NCBI RefSeq assembly: GCF_001908725.1
Contig: NZ_CP018725.1
Span: 1,178,001-1,242,000 of the forward strand
Length of the DNA: 64,000 nucleotides
Direction: 5' to 3'
From: Xanthomonas vesicatoria ATCC 35937
GTDB taxonomy: Bacteria; Pseudomonadota; Gammaproteobacteria; Xanthomonadales; Xanthomonadaceae
Shown: positions 46,510 through 56,660 of the stretch, in pieces
How positions within the stretch are numbered: the stretch's first letter is position 1
Layout: each line of letters opens with the position of its first letter
Notes under the pieces: model-generated
The model's input: the letters and a program-made list of their open reading frames with translations, nothing else
Told to the model about the DNA's origin: nothing
The model's database searches: none
Made by a program: the position numbers and the translations under genes

Positions 46510-47523
46510 CTAAGCGGCAGAAATACCGATGTGCAGATCCGCCATCGCCTGCGTTGCTTCTGCAATGATGCCCAGCGCAATGGTGTGCGGCGACGAGCGA
46601 CCCATGCGCCACCCCGCAGGCAGGCGTAGACGCGCAAGCGCAGCATCGTCGTGCCCCAGCGCGCGCAACGCCTGCAGACGGTTGTCGCGTTTGCTTCGGC
46701 TGCCCAGGATGCCGATGCACGCCGCATCGGATTCCAGGCCGCGACACGCGACCTGCAGATCGATCTCGCTGTCGTGCGCAAGGCTGTACAGCGCCGTGCC
46801 GGCATCCAGTTGCAACTCTCGCAACGCATCGTGCAGGCCGCGGCGATCATAGTGTTCAGGCGCAAGACCGGGCGGCGGTTCACTGGGGCCGTGTGGCCGC
46901 AGCACACGCATCTCGATCCCCATCTGATTGGCCATTGCTACTAGCACCAGCAATGCCGGGTCAGCACCGACCAGCACCAGCCTCAAGGGCGGCCGATGTA
47001 CGCGTAGAAATTCACCTGGACGCACATCGTGCATGGCCGATGGGTAGCGCACGCTTCCGGTCCTGCGATCCAGCGCCACATGAAACGCGCGGCGATGCTG
47101 ACGCGCATTGCGCCAGCGCGCCAGATATTCAGCCAGATCCGGTACCGGCCATACCAGCACACCGATACGGCCGCCACAGCTGAGCTGGATATCCAGCACC
47201 TCGCTGCCTTCGCCATAATCCAGCCACCTGGGCTGTCCATCGCGTAGTGCGGACATCGCTTCATGCGCCACCGCCGCTTCGACACAACCACCGGATACGT
47301 AGCCGGCAACCTGCCCATCGGCCGCGATCGCCATTTCGCTTCCCAATGGGCGCGGCGAGGAGCCCTGCACATCGATCAACGTCGCGATCGCAACCCGCTG
47401 GCCGGCGCGGTGCCAGGCAGTGAGCACCGGCAGCAGATCGTCATGCAATGCGTAGCTCGGCCATGCCGGCCACGCCGGCTTGGCCGGCGTTGCATGCGTG
47501 ACCGGAGCGACGACTGCACTCAC
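46510..47523 (-). CDS. XdhC/PaoD family molybdenum cofactor insertion protein
   Basis: A 337-residue chaperone-like protein that matures and inserts the molybdenum cofactor into xanthine dehydrogenase-type enzymes; PaoD plays this role for E. coli PaoABC. The XdhC-type N-terminal domain shows GSSPRPLGSEMAIAADGQV and VSGGCVEAAVAHEA. The Rossmann part starts LRLVLVGADPALLVLVAM. The GTG start at 47523 overlaps the stop of the large subunit gene (GTGA), which suggests coupled translation. Confidence 0.85.
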   Translation of the reverse strand: MSAVVAPVTHATPAKPAWPAWPSYALHDDLLPVLTAWHRAGQRVAIATLIDVQGSSPRPLGSEMAIAADGQVAGYVSGGCVEAAVAHEAMSALRDGQPRWLDYGEGSEVLDIQLSCGGRIGVLVWPVPDLAEYLARWRNARQHRRAFHVALDRRTGSVRYPSAMHDVRPGEFLRVHRPPLRLVLVGADPALLVLVAMANQMGIEMRVLRPHGPSEPPPGLAPEHYDRRGLHDALRELQLDAGTALYSLAHDSEIDLQVACRGLESDAACIGILGSRSKRDNRLQALRALGHDDAALARLRLPAGWRMGRSSPHTIALGIIAEATQAMADLHIGISAA

Positions 47524-49727
47524 GCGCGCAGTTGCTCGGGCAGATGCGGTAGCAGTTTTTCCAATGTGACCGAATAGTCGCGCACACGCACGCCTGTTGC
47601 GTTGTAGACCGCGTTGGCAATCGCCGCAGCCACACCGCAAATGCCCAGCTCGCCCACGCCCTTGGCCTTCATGGGCGAGGACATCGGGTCGCTTTCTTCC
47701 AGGAACACCACTTCCTGATGCGGGATGTCCGCATGTACCGGCACTTCGTAACCGGCCAGGTCGTGGTTGACGAAGAACCCAAAGCGCTTGTCCACCGCCA
47801 GTTCCTCCATCAACGCCGCGCCCGCGCCCATGGTCATGCCGCCAATCACCTGGCTGCGTGCCGACTTGGGGTTGAGGATGCGTCCAGCCGCGCAGACTGC
47901 AAGCATGCGGCGGATGCGCACCTCGGCCGTGGTGATATCCACGCCGACTTCGACAAAGTGCGCGCCGAAGGTTGACAGCTGATGCGTCTTGGACAGATCA
48001 CCGAACTCGATCTTGTCCTCCACCACCAGGGCGCCGCTCGCTGCGGCATCGCCGAGTGGGACACGCTTGCCGCCGGCACGCACATGGCCGTCGGCAAATT
48101 CGGCCTTGGCCGGGTCAAGACCCAGTCGATTGGCGATCGCTTCGCGCAGCTTGACCGCGGCTGCGTATACGCCAGCCGTCGAGCTATTGGCGCCCCACTG
48201 ACCACCGGAACCGGACGATGCGGGAAAGCTCGAATCGCCCAGCCGCACGTCGACCCAGTTCAGCGGCACACCCAGCATCTCGGCAGCGGTCTGCGCGATG
48301 ATGGTGTAGGAGCCGGTGCCGATGTCGGTCATGTCGGTTTCCACCACCACGCGGCCGCCTTGCTCCAGGCGCATCCGCGCACCGGAGGTCATGGCGATGG
48401 CGTTGCGGAATGCAGCGGCCACGCCCATGCCAACCAGCCAACGGCCATCACGGGTGCTGGCAGGCGTGCGCTTGCGGTTGGACCAACCGAACTGCTTTGC
48501 CCCATCTTCCAGGCACTTGACCAACTGCCGCTGCGAGAACGGCCGCTGCGGATTTTCGGGGTCCACCTGGGTATCGTTGACGATGCGGAACTTGACCGGG
48601 TCCATCTCCAGCTTCTCGGCCATTTCGTCCATCGCCACTTCCAACGCCATCAAGCCCGGTGCTTCGCCGGGCGCGCGCATCGCATTGCCCTCGGGCAGAT
48701 CCAGCACCGCCAGTCGCGTGGAGATCAGGCGATTGGCACCGGCGTACAACAATTGCGTCTGCGATGCAGCGATTTCGGGCGCGCCGCCAGGCAAGTCGCC
48801 CGACCAACTCTCATGGGCGATGGCGGTGATCTTGCCATCGCGTTGGGCACCGATGCGGATGCGCTGCACGGTGGCCGGACGATGCGTGGTGTTGTTGGCG
48901 ATCAGCGGGCGCGGCAGCATGACCTTGACCGGACGTTTGACTTCGCGCGCGGCCAACGCGGCCAATACGGCATCGGCACGCAGAAACAGCTTGCTACCAA
49001 AACCGCCGCCGACATAGGGCGACATGATCCGCACATTCTCGCGCGGAATGCCCAACGTGACGGCCAGATCGCGCGCGCCCCAATTGATCATCTGGTTGGA
49101 CGTCCACACGCTGAGCTTGTCGCCGTCCCACATCGCAGTTGATGCGTGCGGCTCCATCATGGCGTGCGAGTGATCGGGCGTGGTGTATTCGGCGTCCAGT
49201 TGCACCGGCGCCACGGCGAAGGCGCTATCGAAATCGCCGACGGCGCTATTGGGGGCACCGCCTTCCTTGGTGACCTCGGCGCCACTGCGCGCTTTTTTCA
49301 GATCGTATGCGCCGACATGGCGACCGTAGTCGACCTTGATCAACTGCCCCGCTGCGCGCGCCTGCTCGAAGGTTTCGGCGATCACCACTGCAATCGCCTG
49401 GTGGTAGTGCTGGATCTCCGGGCCGCCCAATAACTTAGCGGTATTGAGCTTGCCCTTGTGCAGCTTGCCGGCGTTTTGTGCGGAGACGATGCCGAGCACA
49501 CCAGGCGCATTGCGCGCGGCGCTCAGATCGATGCTGCGGATCGTGCCCTTGGCAATCGCTGCCCCGACGACATGGCCGTAAGCAGCGCGGCCAGGCAAGT
49601 CATGATGTTCGTAAGCGTATGGTGCTCGACCAGTGGTCTTGAGTGGCCCATCGATGCGATCGACGGGTTTGCCCACGATCTTGCCTTGATCGATAGGATT
49701 GGTGCCGGCAGGCGTATCGAATTTCAT
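47520..49727 (-). CDS. paoC: Aldehyde/xanthine oxidoreductase molybdenum-binding subunit (PaoC-like)
   Basis: A 735-residue molybdopterin-binding large subunit. Features include the fold start VGKPVDRIDGPLKTTGRAPY, the substrate-tunnel region PYVGGGFGSKLF, RAPGEAPGLMALEVAMDEM, and the catalytic Glu in KGVGELGICGVAAAIANAV. In PaoABC the cofactor is molybdopterin cytosine dinucleotide and the enzyme oxidises aromatic aldehydes in the periplasm. The order FeS, FAD, Mo subunits then XdhC matches paoABCD. No signal peptide is present, as expected since the FeS subunit carries it. Confidence 0.88.
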   Translation of the reverse strand: MKFDTPAGTNPIDQGKIVGKPVDRIDGPLKTTGRAPYAYEHHDLPGRAAYGHVVGAAIAKGTIRSIDLSAARNAPGVLGIVSAQNAGKLHKGKLNTAKLLGGPEIQHYHQAIAVVIAETFEQARAAGQLIKVDYGRHVGAYDLKKARSGAEVTKEGGAPNSAVGDFDSAFAVAPVQLDAEYTTPDHSHAMMEPHASTAMWDGDKLSVWTSNQMINWGARDLAVTLGIPRENVRIMSPYVGGGFGSKLFLRADAVLAALAAREVKRPVKVMLPRPLIANNTTHRPATVQRIRIGAQRDGKITAIAHESWSGDLPGGAPEIAASQTQLLYAGANRLISTRLAVLDLPEGNAMRAPGEAPGLMALEVAMDEMAEKLEMDPVKFRIVNDTQVDPENPQRPFSQRQLVKCLEDGAKQFGWSNRKRTPASTRDGRWLVGMGVAAAFRNAIAMTSGARMRLEQGGRVVVETDMTDIGTGSYTIIAQTAAEMLGVPLNWVDVRLGDSSFPASSGSGGQWGANSSTAGVYAAAVKLREAIANRLGLDPAKAEFADGHVRAGGKRVPLGDAAASGALVVEDKIEFGDLSKTHQLSTFGAHFVEVGVDITTAEVRIRRMLAVCAAGRILNPKSARSQVIGGMTMGAGAALMEELAVDKRFGFFVNHDLAGYEVPVHADIPHQEVVFLEESDPMSSPMKAKGVGELGICGVAAAIANAVYNATGVRVRDYSVTLEKLLPHLPEQLRA

Positions 49728-49728
49728 A

Positions 49729-50678
49729 TCAGGCCCTCGTGTCGGCCAGGATCGCGGTCAAGGTGCGTTCCACCAGCGGCACCTTGAATGCGTTGTGTTC
49801 AGTGGGCTGTGCGCCATCCAGCAGCACAGAAGCGATGGCACGTGCGCCTTGGCGTGATTGCGCTTCGGCCGCTTCACTGCGCCATGGCTTGTGCGCCACC
49901 CCACCCACGCCGATGCGCGCCGTACCATCGCGCTGCACGACAGCGGCAACCGAAACCAAGGCAAACGCATACGAGGCGCGGTCGCGCACCTTGCGATAGA
50001 CATGCGTTCCGCCGAGCGGCTTGGGCAAGGTCACCGCAGTGATCAGCTCGCCCCGTTCCAGCACGGTTTCCAGATGCGGCGTGGTCCCCGGAGCCCGATA
50101 GAACTCGGCCAACGGCACCGCGCGCGTCTGTCCATCCGGCCGCACGGTTTCCACCGTGGCGTCCAGCACGCGCATCGCAATGGCCATGTCGCTGGGATGA
50201 GTGGCAATGCAGGCTTCGCTGGCACCGATCACCGCCAGTTGACGGTTGAAGCCGCCAATGGCCGCGCAACCACTTCCAGGCAGGCGCTTGTTGCACGGCT
50301 GATTGGTGTCGTAAAAATACGGGCAACGCGTGCGCTGCAGCAGATTGCCCGCCGTGGTCGCGCGATTGCGCAGCTGGCGGATGCACCTGCCAAGAGCGCG
50401 CGCGACAGCACTGCGTAATCGCGGCGAACGCGCGCATCGGCGGCAAGGTCGGTATTTCGCACCAGTGCACCGATGCGCAGGCCGCCCTCAGGCGTCGCGT
50501 CGATGGTATCCAGGCTCAATCCGTTGACGTCGATCAGATGCGATGGCGTTTCGATCTGCAGCTTCATCAGATCCAGCAGATTGGTGCCGCCGGCGATGAA
50601 TTTGGCGCCCGGCTGACGCGCGGCTTTGGCCGCTGCATCTGCCGCCGAGGTGGCGCGCTCGTAGCTGAAAGCCTTCAT
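49729..50678 (-). pseudogene. paoB: FAD-binding subunit of aldehyde oxidoreductase (PaoB-like), frameshifted
   Basis: Expected role: FAD subunit linking the FeS subunit to the molybdenum subunit. The first part reads [20 protein letters not shown] and has the FAD P-loop [15 protein letters not shown], then passes into nonsense after LLAGASA. Near 50375-50380 a single C appears to be missing; with one base added the frame continues as [14 protein letters not shown] and [20 protein letters not shown], the cysteine loop of the 4Fe-4S cluster, and joins [15 protein letters not shown] to the end. The length is one base short of a whole number of codons. As read, the subunit would lose its cluster and half its FAD domain. 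The start overlaps the paoA stop (ATGA). Confidence 0.85.
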
Positions 50679-51316
50679 GCCCGCGCTCCGGCAACTTCAT
50701 TGATCGCTTCGACGATGTTGGAATACGCGCCGCAACGGCAGATGTTGCCGCTCATGCGCTCCTGCAGTTCCGGCGTGGTGAGCCGGGTCTTGGCGGTCAA
50801 ATCCTCGGTCACGTGGCTGGGAATGCCGCGTTTGACCTCATCGAGCACCGCCACTGCCGAACAGATCTGGCCGGGTGTGCAATAACCACACTGATAGCCA
50901 TCGTGTTTGACGAAAGCTGCCTGCATTGGATGCAGCTTGTCCGGTGTGCCAAGGCCCTCGATGGTGGTGACCTTTGCGCCCTGATGCATCACTGCCAACG
51001 ACAGGCAGGAATTCATGCGCTGCCCATCGACGATGACGGTACATGCGCCGCACTGTCCATGATCGCAGCCCTTTTTGGTGCCGGTCAGCTGCAAATGCTC
51101 ACGCAAGGCGTCCAGCAAGGTGGTGCGGTTATCCAGTGTCAGCATCACCGGCTTGCCATTGACCTCGAACGCAACCTCGCTGGAAGAATTTGCCGGCTCT
51201 ACCGCCTGCCGTTGCGACACGGCCGCGGCCGCCATTGATTGGGTTGCGGCAACGCTGGCTGCCGACGCCGTGCCAGCGATCAGTACTTCGCGACGGGTCA
51301 TCTTGATGTCTCTCAT
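50675..51316 (-). CDS. paoA: 2Fe-2S subunit of periplasmic aldehyde oxidoreductase (PaoA-like)
   Basis: A 213-residue iron-sulfur subunit with a twin-arginine signal ([17 protein letters not shown]) that exports the assembled complex through Tat. The plant-ferredoxin-type cluster is in [22 protein letters not shown], given here only as Cys-x4-Cys-x2-Cys-x11-Cys (about residues 83-104). The second cluster has [14 protein letters not shown] and [12 protein letters not shown]. The start at 51316 is chosen because GGAG lies ahead and the Tat motif stays near the N-terminus; 51301 is also possible. It is first in the operon. Confidence 0.9.
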   Translation of the reverse strand: MRDIKMTRREVLIAGTASAASVAATQSMAAAAVSQRQAVEPANSSSEVAFEVNGKPVMLTLDNRTTLLDALREHLQLTGTKKGCDHGQCGACTVIVDGQRMNSCLSLAVMHQGAKVTTIEGLGTPDKLHPMQAAFVKHDGYQCGYCTPGQICSAVAVLDEVKRGIPSHVTEDLTAKTRLTTPELQERMSGNICRCGAYSNIVEAINEVAGARA

Positions 51317-51334
51317 GGCTGGCATCTCCAACAA

Positions 51335-51714
51335 TGCTGGCTAGTACAGTTTTTTATCAATGTGCAGCGCCGACGGTCACAAGCGTGTGAGTACGCCGTG
51401 GGCGCGATGCACTGGGCAGTCATTCGATTCTAGTTGTCGCCTACGCCTGCATTGGCGTTGGAGCCGGCATGCGTCTATGAAACGTGCTCATCACTGTATG
51501 GAGTTGCCGGAAAGCAACACGGCAATAGCAGGAGGCTTTGGCAGCATCGACTGCGAGCACAATCACACATTGGCTGCGTCGCGCTGGTCACGCAATACGG
51601 GTCAATGATCGCGGATTATCAATGCGCGGCGCGTGCTGATGCCATTACTCGAATCTACTCGGCGCAACGACGCTGGCCACAGTCGTGAGGCCAGCGCGTC
51701 CGGGCATCGGGGTA
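51335..51714. other. Upstream region of the aldehyde oxidoreductase operon
   Basis: 380 bases between the operon and the dehydrogenase gene. It is less GC-rich near 51340-51370 (a TTTTTTATCAATG run), as expected for a promoter, but no clear -35/-10 pair or operator is visible. The open frames here look non-coding. Confidence 0.4.
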
Positions 51715-52722
51715 TCAGAACTCCAGCACGATCTTGCCAAGATGCCCACCGGCCTTCTGCAATGCGAACGCCTCGCCAATGTCGTCCAGCGCGTAGCTAC
51801 GGTCGATGACCGGGCGCAGCGGCAGCCCATCCAGGGCGCGCACCAGCTCCTGCTGATGTCGGCGACTGCCGACCACCAAACCCTGCAGGCGCTGCTGACG
51901 CCCCATCATCTCTGCGGTCGGCACCGGGCCGGCCGCACCGGTCAACACACCGATCAAGGCGATGTGCCCGCCCACCCGCGCAGAACGGATCGATTGCGCC
52001 AACGTGCCGGGGCCACCGACCTCGACCACATGGTCCACGCCGCGCCCGTCGGTGATCTCCAGCACCTGCCGCGACCACTCGGCGTGCTGCCGATAGTTGA
52101 TGACGTGATCGACACCCAGCGCCCGTACCTTTTCCAACTTCTCATCGGACGAAGACGTGGCGATCACGGTCGCGCCCATCGCCTTGGCGAACTGCAGCGC
52201 AAAGATCGACACGCCCCCCGTGCCCAGCACCAGCACGCTGTCGCCTGCCTTCAGGCCACCATTGGCAACCAGCGCACGCCAGGCGGTGACGCCGGCAGTG
52301 GTCAAGGTGGCCGCCTGTGCGTGGCTGTACCCGGTTGGCGCATGGGTAAATGCCTGCGCAGCGGACACAACCGCACTACGTGCATACCCATCGATACCAT
52401 CGCCCGGCGTGGTCGCAAAGCCAGTGTGCAGCGGTTCGCCATCCAGCCATTGCGGGAAGAACGTAGACACCACATGGTCACCAACGGCGAACTCGCTGAC
52501 GTCTGCGCCGACCGCTTCGACCACACCGGCGCCATCGGACATCGGGATGCGTCCATCGGCCGTCGGCATCTGCCCGAGCACGACGCCCAGATCATGGAAA
52601 TTGAGCGAGCTGGCGTGCAGACGTACCCGGATCTGCCCGTTTGCGGGCTGGCCCGGATCGGGCAATTCGACCAATTTCAGTGCGTTGAGACCAGCAGGAT
52701 GCGAGAGGCGAACAGCGCGCAT
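51715..52722 (-). CDS. Zinc-independent NAD(P)-dependent alcohol dehydrogenase/quinone reductase family protein (MDR)
   Basis: A 335-residue medium-chain dehydrogenase/reductase. The cofactor-binding Rossmann motif is GDSVLVLGTGGVSIFALQFA, with the catalytic-domain signature HDLGVVLGQMP and the AATLTTAGVTAWRALV segment. The zinc-binding cysteine set of classical alcohol dehydrogenases is not evident, so the enzyme probably is zinc-independent and quinone reductase-like. The start at 52722 follows GAGGA. The substrate is unknown; the nearby aldehyde oxidoreductase hints at aldehyde handling. Confidence 0.85.
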   Translation of the reverse strand: MRAVRLSHPAGLNALKLVELPDPGQPANGQIRVRLHASSLNFHDLGVVLGQMPTADGRIPMSDGAGVVEAVGADVSEFAVGDHVVSTFFPQWLDGEPLHTGFATTPGDGIDGYARSAVVSAAQAFTHAPTGYSHAQAATLTTAGVTAWRALVANGGLKAGDSVLVLGTGGVSIFALQFAKAMGATVIATSSSDEKLEKVRALGVDHVINYRQHAEWSRQVLEITDGRGVDHVVEVGGPGTLAQSIRSARVGGHIALIGVLTGAAGPVPTAEMMGRQQRLQGLVVGSRRHQQELVRALDGLPLRPVIDRSYALDDIGEAFALQKAGGHLGKIVLEF

Positions 52723-53009
52723 GGGGAAGTCCTCAAGTAATGAATTCGATTCCATCGATAGCACGGGCGCCGTTACGCGAATGCAGTCGAGCTGGCTTGA
52801 AGGACGGCACCCGGTGTCCGCCAATGGGGCGCAAACGGTAGCGTAATGACACCGTCGTCAGCGGCCGCTGCATGCTGCGCCGCGTTGTCACACCCCGGCA
52901 TGCCGCGTTGCATTGCGCTCCAAATCACAGAAACGCGTTGTGCAACCGCATCTGTACGCAGCCGGCACAACGGTGATGCATAGGCTGGCACACCGGTTGC
53001 ATCTCCCTG

Positions 53010-54515
53010 GTGTCCGGACAGGTAGCTACAGTGACGTCAACAACCAAGCAGCGGCGGCAACGTGCACAACGCATTGCGTTGCACTTCGTGCTGACCGCTT
53101 CATGGGTGCTACTGCTCGGTTCGGAATATTGGTCCATCCACGAAGAACGCGGTTCGGCGCTGCGCAGTGCCGAGGCACAGTCGTTGAACCTAGCCAACTC
53201 GCTGGCGCAGCACGCCAGCGACACCATGTCGATTGCCGACGCAGTGCTGTCCGGCCTGGTCGCGCGTGTTGAACACGACCAGAACGACACCGGCACCCGC
53301 GTAGCACTGCACGAGTTTCTGGTGCGCTAAGCAAGGCGTTCGGACCGGCTGCGTGGCATCTTTCTCTACGCGGCAGATGGCAGCTGGGTGAGCTCGTCGC
53401 TGGACAGCACGCCCAGAACCCACAACAACGCCGACCGTGCCTACTTCAAATATCACCGCGACCATCGCGACGCGTTGTCGCTGGTCGGGCAGCCGGTAAA
53501 GAGCCGCTCCGATGGCAGCTGGGTCCTGACCCTGAGCCGCCGCCTCAATGGCCCGACTGGCGAGTTTGCCGGCGTGGTATTGGTGACGTTGCAGCTGAAG
53601 TATTTCCAGCATTACTACAGCACCTTCGAGGTTGGACCACACGGCACCATCGGCCTGACCAACGACGATGGCATTGTGCTGGTCCGTCGGCCCGACAAGC
53701 AGGGCACCATCGGCAGCTCGATTGCCGGCACCTCGATCTACGTGAGCATGCGCGCGCGCCGACATGGCACGGCGACCTATCGCTCGCCGATCGATGGCGT
53801 GGAGCGCATCTCCAGCTTCGCCCCGGCACGGCCGTATCCGCTGACCGTGCTGACCGGTGTATCGGTAGACGATGCGCTGGCCAATTGGCGGCAGGCCGCA
53901 GGTCAGCGCGTCGTCATCGCCACGCTCGGCTGCGCCTTGCTGCTAGGCGTGGGTATCTGGCTGGACCTGCAGCTGCGCCGCATGCATCGCAACGAAGCCA
54001 AGCTCAGTTCGGAGGCCTGGGTGGATGCACTGACCGGCATCGCCAACCGGCGCGCATTCGACCACCAGTTGTCGCAAGCCTTGCAGGAGGCGGTGCGCCT
54101 GCAATCGCCGTTGTCCGTGCTGATGCTCGATGTCGATCACTTCAAGCTCTACAACGACACCTATGGCCATGTGAACGGCGATGCCTGCCTGCGCCTGATT
54201 GCCGGCGCCATTACCGGCTGCGCGCGTCGCAGCAATGACGTGGCGGCACGCTACGGCGGCGAAGAATTCGGGATGATCCTGACGCACACCGATGCCGCCG
54301 GTGCGCTGCGCCTGGCCGACGCCGTGCGCAGCGCCGTGGCCGAACTCGGCCTGATGCATCTGTCCAGCCCGACCAGCGCACACGTCACTGTCAGCGTCGG
54401 TGCTGCCACCTTCGAACCGGGCGAAGTCCCAATGAGCTCCGACGACATCGTGCACGACGCCGATTCGGCGCTATATCGCGCCAAGCAGCGCGGGCGCGAT
54501 CGTGCCTCGGCGTGA
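53010..54515 (+). pseudogene. Membrane diguanylate cyclase broken by an in-frame stop
   Basis: The 5' part (from a GTG at 53010; 53031 is an alternative) encodes a membrane helix (ALHFVLTASWVLLLGSEYW) and part of a periplasmic sensor domain, then ends at TAA (53328-53330) after HEFLVR. The same frame continues at once with ARRSDRLRGIFLYAADGSW, through a Cache-like sensor domain and a second helix (VVIATLGCALLLGVGIWL), into a complete GGDEF domain with RYGGEEFGMIL and LMLDVDHFKLYND. Only one codon is affected; CAA to TAA would explain it. If translation ended there the cyclase would be lost. If intact, it would make c-di-GMP. Confidence 0.85.
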
Positions 54516-54621
54516 TCCAGGTGCGGGCGACGCCGCTGTACCGACCTCGCTCCACTCAATTATCTGGAGCAAACGCACGCCTTCACCAGCCCTGCGCTAG
54601 GTCGGCAACGCAAGACGCAGA

Positions 54622-54641
54622 AGGCCCGCGCAAGCGGGCCT
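54622..54641. terminator. Bidirectional terminator between the GGDEF gene and ssb
   Basis: AGGCCCGC and GCGGGCCT form a perfect eight-base stem with the loop GCAA, flanked by AA on the left and TTT on the right. It serves ssb, ending 30 bases away on the minus strand, and can also end the converging diguanylate cyclase transcript. Confidence 0.7.
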
Positions 54642-54671
54642 TTCTGAATGACACGAGCGCTTGGACGCCGG

Positions 54672-55214
54672 TCAAAACGGAATATCGTCATCCGCAAAAT
54701 CGTCCATCGGCGGTGCCGACTGCTGCTGGGCCGGCTGTTGACGACGCGGGGCATAATCCTGACCGCCACCGCCACCGCCGTAGCCGCCGCCTTGTCCGCC
54801 GCCACCCCCGCCCTGCTGCTGGCGCGGGGCCTGCGAGCGCTGCGGGCGATCGCCGCCCATGCCGCCACCGCCACCTTCACCACGGCCGCCGAGCATCTGC
54901 ATCTCGTTGGCGACGATGTCGGTGCTGTACTTCTCCACGCCGTCCTGACCGGTGTACTTGTCGTAGCGCAGTTCGCCTTCGACATACACCTGCGAACCCT
55001 TGCGCAGGTACTCACCGGCGATTTCACCAAGCTTCCCGAAGAAAACCACGCGATGCCACTCGGTGCGCTCCTGGTTGTTGCCTTCGCGATCCTTGCGCAT
55101 GCTGGTGGTCGCCAGGCTCACGCGGGTGATCGCCATGCCGGCCTGGGTGTACTTGGTGTCGGGATCGTTGCCGAGGTTGCCGACGAGGATGACTTTGTTG
55201 ATGCCGCGGGCCAT
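54672..55214 (-). CDS. ssb: Single-stranded DNA-binding protein
   Basis: A 180-residue SSB that coats single-stranded DNA during replication and repair. The OB fold starts [18 protein letters not shown] and runs to about residue 110 ([11 protein letters not shown]). A Gly/Gln-rich linker follows, and the acidic tip that binds partner proteins is [11 protein letters not shown] at the C-terminus. The start at 55214 fits the family; the long frame upstream is not family-like. It is divergent from ispB, 270 bases away. Confidence 0.97.
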   Translation of the reverse strand: MARGINKVILVGNLGNDPDTKYTQAGMAITRVSLATTSMRKDREGNNQERTEWHRVVFFGKLGEIAGEYLRKGSQVYVEGELRYDKYTGQDGVEKYSTDIVANEMQMLGGRGEGGGGGMGGDRPQRSQAPRQQQGGGGGGQGGGYGGGGGGQDYAPRRQQPAQQQSAPPMDDFADDDIPF

Positions 55215-55485
55215 AAATGCTTCCGATGGTGCGCCGGCGCCAAAGGGGCGCGGCGGTGAATGTCTTGGGGCCAATGTTACCGCACCTGCCCTGCCCGGGT
55301 GCCGCCGCGCAGCCCGCTGCCGGGCCGGGAAATCCCGCGCCGGCAGCTGGGAATGAGCACCGGCCGGCAGCCCCGCACGTCAGGCACCGCAACGGTTTCC
55401 GTCCTGTTCGGGCGGCCGCAGCACACGCGGCGGGACGGATCCGGCCCGGGCACCTATAATCGGCGCACATCACGAACGCCTGCGC

Positions 55486-56484
55486 ATGACCATCGCCGAA
55501 GACCTCCCCACCGTCCTGGGCCTGCCCCAGATCCAGTCCCTCGCCGCGCCCGACATGGCCGCGGTGGATGCGCTGATCCGCCGCCGCCTGGCGTCGGACG
55601 TCGTGCTGATCAACCAGATCGCCGATCACATCATCTCCGCTGGCGGCAAACGCTTGCGCCCGATGCTGGTGATGCTGGCCGGCCACGCCGCTGGCGGCTC
55701 CGGCCCGGAGCACCACCAGCTGGCGGCGATCATCGAATTCATCCACACCTCCACCTTGTTGCACGACGACGTGGTGGACGAGTCGGATCTGCGCCGCGGG
55801 CGCAGCACGGCCAACGCGTTGTGGGGCAATGCACCCAGTGTGCTGGTGGGCGACTTTCTCTATTCGCGCAGCTTCCAGTTGATGGTCGAGCTGGACCGCA
55901 TGGAAGTCATGCAGATCCTGGCCGACACCACCAACCGCATCGCCGAAGGCGAGGTGCTGCAGCTGCTGCACGTGCATAACCCCGACACCGACGAAGCCGC
56001 CTACCTGCGCGTGATCGAGCGCAAGACCGCGGTGCTCTTCGCCGCCGGCACCCGCCTGGGCGCGCTGGCGTCGGGTGCGGATGCGGATGTGCAGCAGCGC
56101 CTGTACGACTATGGCATGCAGCTGGGCTTTGCCTTCCAGATCGCCGACGACGTACTCGATTACGCCGCCGAGGCCGAGGATCTGGGCAAGAACCTGGGCG
56201 ACGATCTGGCCGAAGGCAAGGCAACGCTGCCGCTCATCCACGCCATGGCGCATTCGGATGAGGCCACGCGGCAGCGCCTGCGTGCCATCGTCGAACAGGG
56301 CGATGCAGCCGCGATGCCGGAAGTGCTGGCCGCCATTCATGCCACCGGCGGGTTGGACTACAGCCGCCAGCGTGCGGCCGAATACGCCGCCGCCGCCGAA
56401 CAGGCGCTGGCAACGCTGCCCGCCAGCCCGGCAGTGGCCGCCCTACGCGGCCTAGCCCGTTACGCGGTCCAACGCACGCATTGA
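55486..56484 (+). CDS. ispB: Octaprenyl diphosphate synthase
   Basis: A 332-residue trans-isoprenyl diphosphate synthase making the ubiquinone side chain from isopentenyl diphosphate and a shorter allylic diphosphate. The first Asp-rich motif is LLHDDVVDESDLRRG and the second QIADDVLDYAAEAEDLGKN, both needed to bind Mg-diphosphate. The N-terminus contains the SAGGKRLRPMLV segment. Length and motifs fit IspB. The region downstream ends with an inverted repeat. Confidence 0.95.
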   Translation: MTIAEDLPTVLGLPQIQSLAAPDMAAVDALIRRRLASDVVLINQIADHIISAGGKRLRPMLVMLAGHAAGGSGPEHHQLAAIIEFIHTSTLLHDDVVDESDLRRGRSTANALWGNAPSVLVGDFLYSRSFQLMVELDRMEVMQILADTTNRIAEGEVLQLLHVHNPDTDEAAYLRVIERKTAVLFAAGTRLGALASGADADVQQRLYDYGMQLGFAFQIADDVLDYAAEAEDLGKNLGDDLAEGKATLPLIHAMAHSDEATRQRLRAIVEQGDAAAMPEVLAAIHATGGLDYSRQRAAEYAAAAEQALATLPASPAVAALRGLARYAVQRTH

Positions 56485-56522
56485 TCCGGCGCGTGACGCG
56501 TGCCGCACGGGCTTGCGGATTG

Positions 56523-56561
56523 GGGATTCGTAAAAGCGGCTTGGCTGCTCTTACGAATCCC
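56523..56561. repeat. Inverted repeat of the GGGATTCG type after ispB
   Basis: GGGATTCGTAAAAGC at 56523-56537 pairs with GCTCTTACGAATCCC at 56547-56561 with one mismatch and a nine-base loop. A related unpaired block (GCGAATCCCGAATCACCAATC) is at about 56636. It may end the converging transcripts of ispB and the dienelactone hydrolase gene, and is a dispersed Xanthomonas-type repeat. Confidence 0.55.
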
Positions 56562-56660
56562 GGCGCTCAGCGATGTTCAGCGCAAGCTCCTGAGCACAGG
56601 CTCACGGAAAATTCGAGCGTCCGGACCACGCTGTTGCGAATCCCGAATCACCAATCCCGG

